Notes under the pieces: generated by a model
What the model saw: only the letters and a program-made list of their open reading frames with translations
Told to the model about the DNA's origin: nothing
Databases searched by the model: none
Part shown: piece by piece, positions 38,903-46,864 of the stretch
Numbering within the stretch: position 1 is the first letter of the stretch
How the letters are laid out: each line of letters opens with the position of its first letter
Position numbers and translations under genes: made by a program
Origin: Verrucomicrobiota bacterium
GTDB taxonomy: Bacteria; Verrucomicrobiota; Verrucomicrobiia; Opitutales; Opitutaceae
DNA length: 62,899 nucleotides
Direction of reading: 5' to 3'
Assembly (NCBI GenBank): GCA_030604905.1
Contig: JAUVVA010000006.1
Coordinates: 1-62,899 of the forward strand

Positions 38903-39871
38903 GTGCCCCTCTCCCACGCCCGGCTTTCGGTGTTTTATCGGCAACTGGCTCAACAGCTCGCCGCCGGCCTCACCCTCGCCCAAGCCCTCCGCGCCCCCTC
39001 CCCCGCCCCGGCCGCCGATTGCCGGCTGCTCGCCGACCACGCCGAGGCCGGCCAATCCGTCACCCGCCTCGTCGCCCAGGCCGGCCCTTGGCTCCCCGAG
39101 GCCGACCGCCCGCTCATCACCGCCGCGGCCGCCGCCGGCCGCCTGCCGCTGGTCCTCGTCCACCTCGCCGATCACCACGCTGAACTCGCCGCCACCCGAC
39201 GCCGCGTGATCGGCGCCTCGGCCTACCCGCTCTTCATTTTTCACCTCGGCGCCCTCGTGCTGCCCTTCGTGCGCATGATCGATTTTGAGCGGGGCTTGGT
39301 CGGCGGCGTGCCGACCTACCTGAGCGGCCTCGCCACTATTCTCCTCCCCGTTTACGGAATCGCGCTGCTCGGCTGGTTCCTGCTCCGCCGCGGCAACCCG
39401 ATCGTCAACGCCCTCCTCGACCTGCTCCCGGCCATCGGCGGCTACCGCCGTCAACGCGCCCTGTCCGACTTCGCGTTCACGCTCGGCACCCTGCTCGAGG
39501 CCGGCGCGCCCATCGGCGAGGCCTGGAGCCAGGCGGGCGCGAGTTCCCGCTCGCCACGCCTGCGCCGCGCCGCCCGCCGGGTGCGCGACTCGGTCGACCT
39601 GCGCCAATCGCCCGGCCCCCTGCTCGCCGCCACCGGCGCCTTCCCCGTCGAATTTGTTCACCGCTATCAGACAGGCGAGACCACCGGCAGCCTCGAACAG
39701 GCCCTGCTCGCGCTCGCCGCCGACCACCAGGAGCGGGCCAAGGGCCGCCTCGCCGCCGCCACCGCGCTCTACCCGGGCCTGCTCTTCGCCGGCGTGATCC
39801 TGATGGTCGGCTACATCGTGATCGGTTTTGCCCTGCGCTACATGGAGACGATCAACAGCCTCCTGCAGTAG
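38903..39871 (+). CDS. type II secretion system F-domain protein (GspF/PilC-like)
   Basis: This protein of about 322 residues has two T2SSF-like domains. The first is RLSVFYRQLAQQLAAGLTLAQALRAP. The second is LSDFAFTLGTLLEAGAPIGEAWSQAG with VEFVHRYQTGETTGSLEQALLALAADHQERA. Three membrane helices are seen near 110-130, 145-165 and 290-312. GspF/PilC proteins are inner-membrane platforms for type II secretion or type IV pili and usually have about 400 residues. This one is short, and no gspE, gspG or pilus gene is nearby. The GTG at 38903 is a provisional start; a second GTG, at SVFYRQL, is possible. Confidence 0.85.
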   Translation: MPLSHARLSVFYRQLAQQLAAGLTLAQALRAPSPAPAADCRLLADHAEAGQSVTRLVAQAGPWLPEADRPLITAAAAAGRLPLVLVHLADHHAELAATRRRVIGASAYPLFIFHLGALVLPFVRMIDFERGLVGGVPTYLSGLATILLPVYGIALLGWFLLRRGNPIVNALLDLLPAIGGYRRQRALSDFAFTLGTLLEAGAPIGEAWSQAGASSRSPRLRRAARRVRDSVDLRQSPGPLLAATGAFPVEFVHRYQTGETTGSLEQALLALAADHQERAKGRLAAATALYPGLLFAGVILMVGYIVIGFALRYMETINSLLQ

Positions 39872-40065
39872 CGCCGCCCGAGGCCGTAAATTCCACCCGG
39901 ATCCGGAAGGACCCGCGGCCTCCGCCCCGCCTCGGCGGAGAGAGGGATCTCCGCCCCCACGGGAATGGCGGCGCGCTTCTCCCGACCCGCTCCCGGGGAA
40001 AGCGCCCACGCGCGCTCCCGAAAAACCCGCCGGAACGCCGCCAGCCGGCCTCCAGTCTTTAGGCC
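39872..40065. other. spacer between the GspF-like and MBL-fold genes
   Basis: This 194-bp GC-rich spacer has several short palindromes (GGATCCGG, GCCTCGGCGG) but no recognised gene or repeat family. It should hold the promoter of the hydrolase gene. Confidence 0.4.
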
Positions 40066-40893
40066 ATGGCCGAACAAATCCCGCTTCAAACCACCGCCAT
40101 CGCACCCGACATCGCCGATCTCGACCGCAGCGTCGAAATCGCCCCGGACCTCGCCTACAAAAAGAACCTGCTCGTCAACGTCATCTTCCACGGCCTCGCC
40201 GGCGAGCCGGGCTGGGTCCTGATCGACGCCGGGCTGCCCGGATCCGCCGAGGCCATTTTCCAAGCCGCCTCGGAACGCTTCGGCCCAGACACCCCGCCCG
40301 CCGCGATAGTCCTCACCCATGGACACTTCGACCACGTGGGCGCGCTCGCCGAGCTCGCCAACGAGTGGCAGACCCCGATCTACGCCCACCGCCTCGAACA
40401 CCCTTACCTCAACGGCTCCCGCGCCTACCCGCCGCCGCGCACCGACGTGGGCGGCGGCCTCATGACCCGCGCCGCCGCGCTCTTCCCCCGCCGCCCGGTC
40501 AACGTCTCCCGCTGGCTCGCGCTCCTCTCCGAGCACAGCGAGGTGCCCTTCATGCCCGGCTGGCGCGTCATCCACACGCCCGGACACACCCCGGGCCACG
40601 TGTCCCTCTGGCGCGAGGCCGATCACACGCTGATCGCGGGCGATGCCTTCATCACCACTCGACAGGAATCCGCCTACGCCGTCCTCACGCAAAAACCCGA
40701 GATGCACGGCCCGCCCCGCTACTACACTCCCGACTGGGATCAGGCCCGCGAATCGGTGCGCAAACTCTCCGCGCTCGAGCCCGAACTCGTCATCAGCGGT
40801 CACGGTCAGGCGATGCAAGGGGTCGAGATGCGCGAGGCGCTCCGCCAACTCGCCGCCGACTTCGACCAAATCGCCCGGCCGCCGCGCTATTGA
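40066..40893 (+). CDS. metallo-beta-lactamase-fold hydrolase
   Basis: This 275-residue soluble hydrolase has the HxHxDH metal site at 85-90 (LTHGHFDHVG). The downstream histidine is in HTPGHTPGHVSLW, the bridging aspartate in IAGDAFITT and a late histidine in ISGHG. These are glyoxalase II/lactonase-like features. No signal peptide is seen. The substrate cannot be assigned; lactones, thioesters and phosphodiesters are all known for this fold. It precedes a minus-strand tRNA-Gln gene. Confidence 0.92.
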   Translation: MAEQIPLQTTAIAPDIADLDRSVEIAPDLAYKKNLLVNVIFHGLAGEPGWVLIDAGLPGSAEAIFQAASERFGPDTPPAAIVLTHGHFDHVGALAELANEWQTPIYAHRLEHPYLNGSRAYPPPRTDVGGGLMTRAAALFPRRPVNVSRWLALLSEHSEVPFMPGWRVIHTPGHTPGHVSLWREADHTLIAGDAFITTRQESAYAVLTQKPEMHGPPRYYTPDWDQARESVRKLSALEPELVISGHGQAMQGVEMREALRQLAADFDQIARPPRY

Positions 40894-40964
40894 GCTTCTT
40901 GCGCGACCCGGGGGCCCAAGAGTCGAAAAGGGCGAACCGCGCTTGCGCAACTCGCTCCCTCCCA

Positions 40965-41038
40965 TGGCTGCCCGACATGGATTCGAACCATGACTAGATG
41001 AGTCAAAGTCATCTGTGCTGCCATTACACCATCGGGCA
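40965..41038 (-). tRNA. tRNA-Gln (anticodon TTG)
   Basis: A 74-nt cloverleaf is read on the minus strand. The acceptor stem TGCCCGA pairs with TCGGGCA, the D arm is GGTGTAATGGCAGC, the anticodon stem-loop is GATGACTTTGACTCATC with anticodon TTG, and the T arm contains GGTTCGAATCC. The 3' CCA is encoded (40965-40967). No other tRNA is next to it. Confidence 0.97.
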
Positions 41039-41159
41039 GTGAATGGACGGGCTACCGTGCGGGCTGCGCTCTCATGGTCAAGGCCTGAGATGCGGCCAAA
41101 AAAAGCCACGTCCCCGGCCGGCCCACCCCGCGCCGCGCCGGGGCGCGGCGCCCCCGCCC

Positions 41160-41624
41160 CTAGGCCGGCATGCCGATCTGACGGAGCGCCTCGTAACAGG
41201 CCACGCCGGCGGCCGTGCTGAGGTTGAGCGAGCGCAGAGCCGTGTTGGCCTGCGGGATCGTGAGGCTCCGCTCGTCACCAAATTCCTGATACAGCCAGGC
41301 CGGCGAGCCCTGCCCCTCGTTGCCAAAGACCAGCCCGTCGCCGTCCTCGAAGCGCGCGTCCCAGATCGTGCGCGTGGGGCAGGTCTCGAACAGCCTCATC
41401 CGATACGGCGCGAGCTCGCTCGCCTTGACGGCCTGCCAGTCGGCGTGCTGGTGCACGTCGAGCGAGAACCAGTAGTCCATGCCCGCCCGCCGGAGCGCCG
41501 CGTCGGTGATCTTGTAGCCGAGCGGATGGATGAGGTGCAGCCGCGAGCGCGTGATCGCGCACATGCGCCCGATGTTCCCCGTGTTTTGCGGGATCTGCGG
41601 CTGAAAAAGCACCACGTGCAGCAT
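41160..41624 (-). CDS. trmL: tRNA (cytidine/uridine-2'-O-)-methyltransferase TrmL
   Basis: This 154-residue SPOUT methyltransferase modifies the wobble base (position 34) of tRNA-Leu isoacceptors in E. coli. The sequence LFQPQIPQNTGNIGRMC opens the protein. LIHPLGYKITDAALRRAGMDYW follows, and the SAM-knot motifs VFGNEGQGSPAWL and IPQANTALRSLNLSTAAGVACYEALRQ end it. Length and motifs are standard for TrmL. The ATG at 41624 begins MLHVVLFQPQIPQNTGN. Confidence 0.95.
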   Translation of the reverse strand: MLHVVLFQPQIPQNTGNIGRMCAITRSRLHLIHPLGYKITDAALRRAGMDYWFSLDVHQHADWQAVKASELAPYRMRLFETCPTRTIWDARFEDGDGLVFGNEGQGSPAWLYQEFGDERSLTIPQANTALRSLNLSTAAGVACYEALRQIGMPA

Positions 41625-41671
41625 GGCGGCGCGAAAGTCCCACCAGGATCAGGCCCGTTGAGGCGCCGCCA

Positions 41672-41826
41672 AATGACCAATGCCCTCTAGCAACCGCAGG
41701 TTGCTGGTCTGACATGTCCAATGACCAATGGACCGAACGCGAAGCCGCCGACTCTTCATTGAACCTTGGTCATTAGTCATTGGTCATTGGTCATTGGTCA
41801 TTGGTCATTCGCGCGCGCAGCGCGCG
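41672..41826. repeat. TTGGTCA heptad repeats with hairpins, copy 3
   Basis: Inverse-orientation units AATGACCAATG (41672) and CCAATGACCAATGG (41718) stand either side of the hairpin AGCAACCGCAGGTTGCT (41689-41705). Forward TTGGTCA units follow at 41766-41809, ending in GGTCATTC. They join the palindrome CGCGCGCGCAGCGCGCG (41810-41826), which abuts the thrB stop codon. Confidence 0.88.
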
Positions 41827-42777
41827 TCACCCTTCGACCACGTAGCCCACGTTGTCCGCGGCCAGATTGCGGACCTCGCAGGGCACTCCGACGGCGGCGA
41901 AGGCGTCGCGCATGGCGGCGCCCACCCGCTCCGCCGCGGCCGCCTCGCTCACGCAGAGCACGCTCGAGCCGCTGCCGCTCAGCCAGCCGGTGTAGGCGCC
42001 GGCGGCCACGCCGGCCGAGATCGCCTCCCGGCCGCCGGTGATCTTCGGCAGGCGATAAGGTTCGTGCATGAAGTCCGAGACCGCGTCGCGCAGCCGCGCG
42101 TAGTCGCCGGTGGCGAAGGCCGCCACCAGATAAGACGCGCTGTTGATGCTCTTGACCGCGTCGAAGTAGGGCAGCGTCGCCGGCAGCACGCCGCGCGATT
42201 CCTTGGTGAGGAGCTCCACCGAAGGCGAGGCCACCACGAAGCGCAGCGTGGCGGGCAGGCAAACCCGGATGGTGCCGAGGTAGTCGTTCTTTTTGGGCTC
42301 GCAACGCGCCACGCAGAAGCCGCCGAGCAGGCCTGCCGCGGCGTTGTCCGGGTGCCCTTCGAGGTGGGTGGCGATGGCCACCAATTGCTCGCGGGTGAGC
42401 GGGCCGCCCGCGAGGGCGTTGAGCCCGGCGAGCACGCCGCCGATGACCGTCACCGAGGAGCCGAGCCCGCGCGCCGGCGGCACCTCGCCCTCGATCCGAT
42501 ACGAAAACGCGTAGCCGCCCGCGCGGGCCAGCTTGCCGAAGGCCTTGGCCGCGGAGACCACCATCTCCTTCGCCCGCGCGTCGCTCTCGCGCTCGGGGCG
42601 GGCCAGCCAGGCGTTGCCCCCGCCGGGCGAGGCGGAGAGCTTTTTGAGCGTCACCCGGTTGTAGATGGAGAGCGCGAGCCCCAGGGAGTCGAAGCCCGCG
42701 CCGCAATTGCTCGTGCTGCCCGGCACGCGGACGGTGATCTGTTGCTGCTGGACGGCGGGAGTCGGACTGCGGCTCAT
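41827..42777 (-). CDS. thrB: homoserine kinase
   Basis: This 316-residue GHMP-family kinase phosphorylates homoserine in threonine biosynthesis. The N-terminal VRVPGSTSNCGAGFDSLGLALSIYN is characteristic. The phosphate-binding loop is PPARGLGSSVTVIGGVLAGLNALAG near 99-121, LEGHPDNAAAGLLGGF follows, and the C-terminal glycine-rich GAYTGWLSGSGSSVLCV closes the site. The start has a glutamine-rich MSRSPTPAVQQQQITV extension. It follows smpB with a 49-bp gap and terminates against a palindromic repeat. Confidence 0.95.
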   Translation of the reverse strand: MSRSPTPAVQQQQITVRVPGSTSNCGAGFDSLGLALSIYNRVTLKKLSASPGGGNAWLARPERESDARAKEMVVSAAKAFGKLARAGGYAFSYRIEGEVPPARGLGSSVTVIGGVLAGLNALAGGPLTREQLVAIATHLEGHPDNAAAGLLGGFCVARCEPKKNDYLGTIRVCLPATLRFVVASPSVELLTKESRGVLPATLPYFDAVKSINSASYLVAAFATGDYARLRDAVSDFMHEPYRLPKITGGREAISAGVAAGAYTGWLSGSGSSVLCVSEAAAAERVGAAMRDAFAAVGVPCEVRNLAADNVGYVVEG

Positions 42778-42826
42778 CGAGAGGAGAAGAAGGGAAAGGG
42801 ACGCGCGGGCGGAAAAGGCACCCAGT

Positions 42827-43318
42827 TCAGCGCCGCTGGTTGGCCTGTTTCAAGGCCTGCTTCATCTCCATCGTCACGACGCGCTTCTTCAAGTCGTGCC
42901 GCTTGTCGTGGAGCTGCTTGCCCACGCCCAGGCCGATCTCGATCTTCACCAAGGCCTCCTTGAAATACAGGCGCAGCGGCACGAGCGCGTAGCCGCCCAC
43001 CTGCATCGCCTGGGCGATCTTGCGCACCTCGTGCTTGTGCAGGAGCAGCTTCCGGGTGCGACGCGTGTCGTGGTTGTTGAAGCTGCCAAACGCGTATTCG
43101 TCGATGTGCGCGTTCATCAGCCAGAGCTCGCCCTTGTCGAAGCGACCAAAGGCGTCGTTGATCTGGGCGCGCCCGGCGCGGATCGCCTTCACCTCGGTGC
43201 CCTGCAGCTTGATGCCGGCCTCGAAGCGGTCCTCGATGGCGTAGTCGCGCAGCGCCTTGCTGTTGCGGATCTCGGTGTAGCGCTTGCCGTCCTTCTTGTT
43301 GGCTTTGGCGGCGCACAT
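42827..43318 (-). CDS. smpB: SsrA-binding protein SmpB
   Basis: This 163-residue tmRNA-binding protein is needed for trans-translation rescue of stalled ribosomes. It shows the OB-fold core EIRNSKALRDYAIEDRFEAGIKLQGTEVKAIRAG. The segment VGGYALVPLRLYFKEALVKIEIGLGVGKQLHDKRHDLKKR follows, with the C-terminal tail rich in K/R. The ATG at 43318 gives MCAAKANKKDGKRYTEIRNSK; an earlier in-frame ATG is inside the upstream terminator. The tmRNA gene itself is not in the window. Confidence 0.96.
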   Translation of the reverse strand: MCAAKANKKDGKRYTEIRNSKALRDYAIEDRFEAGIKLQGTEVKAIRAGRAQINDAFGRFDKGELWLMNAHIDEYAFGSFNNHDTRRTRKLLLHKHEVRKIAQAMQVGGYALVPLRLYFKEALVKIEIGLGVGKQLHDKRHDLKKRVVTMEMKQALKQANQRR

Positions 43319-43344
43319 GGTGGGAGAGGGTTGGGAGAAAGGGG

Positions 43345-43379
43345 AAAACAAAAGCCGCCACCCGCAAGAGGTGACGGCT
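43345..43379 (-). terminator. rho-independent terminator after rpoZ
   Basis: On the minus strand, AGCCGTCACC pairs with GGTGGCGGCT (one G-U pair) around the loop TCTTGCG. TTTTGTTTT follows. It lies between the rpoZ stop and the smpB start and is the clearest intrinsic terminator in the window apart from the one at trpB. Confidence 0.85.
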
Positions 43380-43429
43380 CGGCGGAGCGGGAGTGACGGC
43401 GGGCGCGGGTGGCGCGGGCCGCCGACCGA

Positions 43430-43630
43430 TTACTTGCCGGCGAGCTCGAAGGTGATCTTGCCCTCGATGATCTCACGCAGGGCCACGTCCTCGGGGGAGA
43501 GCTTCTCGAGCGACTCCACCAGCGGGCGGCTGCCGCGCTTGAGTTGCTTCACGCGGCGCGACACGACGTTGATAAGCACGTTCGGGTCGTTGATGATCGT
43601 CTTGGCTTCCTTGAGATAGTCGTCGCGCAT
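43430..43630 (-). CDS. rpoZ: DNA-directed RNA polymerase omega subunit
   Basis: This 66-residue protein, MRDDYLKEAKTIINDPNVLINVVSRRVKQL and then KRGSRPLVESLEKLSPEDVALREIIEGKITFEL, is the short omega variant. VVSRRVKQLKRGSRPLVE corresponds to the conserved region 2 of RpoZ (cf. AxRARQL...(R/K)PLV) and ALREI(I/E)EGKI to its end. Omega helps assemble RNA polymerase. The ATG at 43630 is chosen because the upstream frame is a low-complexity intergenic read-through. It has a strong terminator downstream. Confidence 0.9.
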   Translation of the reverse strand: MRDDYLKEAKTIINDPNVLINVVSRRVKQLKRGSRPLVESLEKLSPEDVALREIIEGKITFELAGK

Positions 43631-43732
43631 GGGCTTGGGTGGTGGCGGAGAAAGTGAGAACCGGAGAGGACAAAACCCCCGCCGCCGCCGGTCAAGGGCC
43701 ATTTTGCCCCGGGCACACCCCGGGGCCGGAGC

Positions 43733-44536
43733 CTAGGCCGAGGGCTTTCCACCGAGGCCCGGGGCCCAGCCCCGCCCTGTCGGCCCTTTTGCCACCGGGC
43801 CGCTCCGCCCCGAGCGGGCCCAGCGAGCGAGCGCCTCCATCACCGGATGCACCGCGCCCCCGAGCTCGCTCGCAAGCAATTCGCAGGGGAGCAGCTCCCG
43901 CTCATGGTGCATCTCCTCGAGCCGACGCGACGCGCGATCAAGCTCTCGCGAAAGCTCCATCGCGCCCAGCGCCAGCGCCGCTCCGCGCAGCGCATCCGTC
44001 CGAAGCAGCAACGCATGCAGCGCCGCGTCGCAGGCGACTTGCTGCGCTTGCTCGGCCCAAACCCGCAGATCCTCCGCAAGACGATCCGCCAGTTCGCGAT
44101 AGGTCTCCGCGTCGATGCCCAGGCTGGCGCAGATGCGACACTGGCTCCGTCCGGAATCGGCGCCCTCCAGCGCCTCCGCCACGAGCTCAAGCTTCGCGAG
44201 GAGCAGCGCGCGCGCGTAAGGCTTCACGATATAGTGCTCCACCGCGAGGCGAGCCGCATGCGCCACGCTCAAACGGTCGCCCAAGGCGGTGCAGAGGACC
44301 ACCGGCTTGCTCCGCAGTTCCTCCGCGGACCGCATGCGCGCCAGCACCTCAAAGCCGCCCAGGCGCGGCATCACCAGGTCGAGCATCACGGCGTCAAAAT
44401 CGCCCGGCGCCCGGCGCAGGGTCTCCCAGGCCTCGCCCCCGTCCGCGACAAAGGTGAGGTGGTGATCCTGATCGCGCAGGATGCGACGAACGATCTCCCG
44501 GGAGATGCTGCAATCTTCGGCTATAAGGAGGCGCAT
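43733..44536 (-). CDS. response regulator with degenerate HPt-like domain
   Basis: This 267-residue protein starts with a receiver domain (acidic pocket IAEDCS, phospho-Asp53 in VMLDLVMPRLGG, Thr in LCTALG, Lys105 in VKPY). A linker with CRIC (Cys133, Cys136) and a helical region at about 145-205 follow. The helical region resembles an HPt domain. In normal HPt proteins the motif is HTLKG; here it reads DALRGAALALGA, with Asp181 where the phospho-His should be. The domain therefore cannot accept phosphate on histidine. It may bind a receiver or kinase without relay. No DNA-binding domain is seen. The next gene on the strand upstream is a hybrid kinase, a likely partner. Confidence 0.85.
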   Translation of the reverse strand: MRLLIAEDCSISREIVRRILRDQDHHLTFVADGGEAWETLRRAPGDFDAVMLDLVMPRLGGFEVLARMRSAEELRSKPVVLCTALGDRLSVAHAARLAVEHYIVKPYARALLLAKLELVAEALEGADSGRSQCRICASLGIDAETYRELADRLAEDLRVWAEQAQQVACDAALHALLLRTDALRGAALALGAMELSRELDRASRRLEEMHHERELLPCELLASELGGAVHPVMEALARWARSGRSGPVAKGPTGRGWAPGLGGKPSA

Positions 44537-44682
44537 GGGGCGGGGCCGTGATCGGCCATCCCGCCCGCAACGACTCGCTTCGCGAAAACTTTAGCCGTCC
44601 CCGCCCGTTTCACCCGAATCGGGTCGGGCCTCGCCCCTCGCTTGGCTTAAACCGCCGTCCCGCCGTCTCGGGTCGTCGCGGC

Positions 44683-46749
44683 TCAGCCCGCCGTCGCCGC
44701 CGAGGGCGTCGGTGCCTGCGCGAACACCGCCTCGAGCCGCGCCGTGAGGTCATGATTGGAAAAGGGCTTAGCCAGGAAATGCATCCCCGGCTGGCCGATC
44801 GCGGCGCGTGTCGCCTCATCGTCCACATAGCCCGACATGTAGAGCACCGGCAACTCCGGGCGCAGATCGCGCAGTTTCAATGCAAGCGTGTGACCGCTCA
44901 TGCCCGGCATCACGATGTCCGTCATCAAAGCGTCCACCTCGGCCAGACCGCCTTTCTCCGCCCAAGCGAGCGCTTCGCGGCTGTCGCCAAAGGCCGTCAC
45001 CCGGTGCCCCATCGACTCGGCGAGCAACAAGGTGACGGCGCGCACCAGATCATCGTCCTCGACGAGCAGGATGCGGCGGGGAGCGTGCTTCACCGGCGCG
45101 CTCTCCTCAAACACGGGCTCCGCTTCCAGCGGACTCGAGATCTCCGGCAAATCGAGATGAAACACCGTGCCGCGGCCGAGCTCCGTTTCGAAGGAGAGCT
45201 CTCCGCCCGACTCGCGCGCGATCGCCCGGGAGGCGGCGAGCCCCAAGCCGGTGCCCCGCCCGCGCGCCTTGGTCGTGAAGAAGGGTTGGAAAAGCTTGGC
45301 CTGCACCTCCGGCGGCATGCCCGGCCCCGTGTCGCGCACCGAGAGTCGCACCCGCCGCTCCCCGTCCGCCCCCAGCGGCCCCGGCCCCACGCCCACCGTC
45401 AGCACGCCTTCGAAGGTCATCACGTCGCGCGCGTTCAGGCAGAGGTTGAACAACACCTGCTCGATCTGTTTCGGATCGGCCCGGCACCAGGCGGGCTCTC
45501 CCTCGAGGACAAAGTCGATCCGCACATGCTCGCTCACCAGCGAACGGATGAAACCGCGCAGGTTGTCGACGAGGGCCCGCAGATCCACCGCCTCGGGCTG
45601 CGACACCTCATGTCGACTGAACGAAAGGAGCTGACGCACCAGATGAGCCGCCCGGCTCGCCGCATGCAGGATGTCGTCCACGCGTCCGCGTTGCTCCTCG
45701 CCCGCCAAGTCCTCGCGCAAGATCTCCGCGAAGCAGCGGATGGCCGTGAGCAGGTTGTTGAAGTCGTGCGCCACCCCGCCCGCGAGCAGACCGACCGACT
45801 CGATCTTCTGCAGCTGAAGCGCGCGCATGCTGCCCTGGCGGAGATGCCGCTCCGCTTTTTCCCGCGCCTCCCCCACCGCGAAAAACGCGGCCAGATCGCG
45901 CGCATAGTGCAGCGCACTGGATCCCTCCACCGCTTCGCGCGAGAGACCGACGAAGCAGCCCCGCGTCGCATCCGCCGGGTCGACCGGCACCACCAGCGCG
46001 TGACGCCAGCCGCCGCGCTCCATCCATGCCACGTCCAAGGGAAAATCCCGCGTCGCATCTTCCGGATAACGCAGGGCCGAGGAAGGCGCGGGATTCGCCG
46101 ACAAGATCGGCGGATCCTCGTCCAGCCCGCGCACCCGCACGATTTCCAGCGGCCCGGTCGAGCCCCCGGTCTCCGGCGCCTCCGCCGGACGCAACAACAT
46201 CGCCGCGGACAGATGCAGGTGATCGCAAAAAAGCCTCAGCGCCTCCTCGGTCACCACCTCGCAGTCGCTGTTCTCCAAGATAAACCGGCCGAAACACGCC
46301 AACGAAGTCTGGCGCAGCGCGATCGCCGAGAGCCGCTGCTCATGCCGCTTTTGCTCGTGCACATCGATCGCGCTGCCGATGTAGCCCACCTGCGCGCCCG
46401 ATCCGTCGATCCACGGCTGGATGCGCTCCAGGACCCAGCGGAACTCCCCGTTGGTGCGTCGCAGACGAAACTCGAAAGAGGTCACCCCGCCCGCCGGCGT
46501 GATGCCGGAGCGATCGAAACGGATGCGATCCTCCGGGTGCACCAGTTCATCGAGACGCGACGGCAGCGTGCCCAGGTCGAAGCCCGTCGCCTCCCGCCAG
46601 GCTTGGTTCACAAACAGGACGCGCCCCTGCAGGTCCGCCACCCAGAAAAGCGCCGGCACCGAGTCGAGGAAACGTGCCCATGCGGGATCGAATTGGACCG
46701 TGGTCGGACGCGTCGATACGCTGGCCAAAGCGCGGAGAAAGTGGGGCAT
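44683..46749 (-). CDS. PAS hybrid histidine kinase with C-terminal receiver
   Basis: This 688-residue soluble kinase has one PAS/PAC unit at about 20-140 (FLDSVPALFWVADLQGRVLFVNQAW). A GAF-like region at about 145-310 and the H-box GGVAHDFNNLLTAIRCF follow. The HATPase has NLCLNARDVM, DTGPGM and RGTGLGLAA. A receiver domain (VDALMTDIVMPGMSG, AKPFSNHD) completes it. The HDFNNLL type of H-box is typical of PAS-hybrid kinases that phosphorylate their own C-terminal receiver. No membrane helix is visible. The gene lies between the degenerate-HPt regulator and a larger hybrid kinase, all on one strand, so they may form a cascade. Confidence 0.92.
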   Translation of the reverse strand: MPHFLRALASVSTRPTTVQFDPAWARFLDSVPALFWVADLQGRVLFVNQAWREATGFDLGTLPSRLDELVHPEDRIRFDRSGITPAGGVTSFEFRLRRTNGEFRWVLERIQPWIDGSGAQVGYIGSAIDVHEQKRHEQRLSAIALRQTSLACFGRFILENSDCEVVTEEALRLFCDHLHLSAAMLLRPAEAPETGGSTGPLEIVRVRGLDEDPPILSANPAPSSALRYPEDATRDFPLDVAWMERGGWRHALVVPVDPADATRGCFVGLSREAVEGSSALHYARDLAAFFAVGEAREKAERHLRQGSMRALQLQKIESVGLLAGGVAHDFNNLLTAIRCFAEILREDLAGEEQRGRVDDILHAASRAAHLVRQLLSFSRHEVSQPEAVDLRALVDNLRGFIRSLVSEHVRIDFVLEGEPAWCRADPKQIEQVLFNLCLNARDVMTFEGVLTVGVGPGPLGADGERRVRLSVRDTGPGMPPEVQAKLFQPFFTTKARGRGTGLGLAASRAIARESGGELSFETELGRGTVFHLDLPEISSPLEAEPVFEESAPVKHAPRRILLVEDDDLVRAVTLLLAESMGHRVTAFGDSREALAWAEKGGLAEVDALMTDIVMPGMSGHTLALKLRDLRPELPVLYMSGYVDDEATRAAIGQPGMHFLAKPFSNHDLTARLEAVFAQAPTPSAATAG

Positions 46750-46864
46750 CGGAGAAGAAACCCCGAGGCTTGGTCAAAAGCGCCGCCCGCGCCAATGGAG
46801 TTTACTACCCCCGGGTAAAGACCTCAGCCGCCGCCCCCGCCCGCTCTCGCCCGCTCGGAATGGC

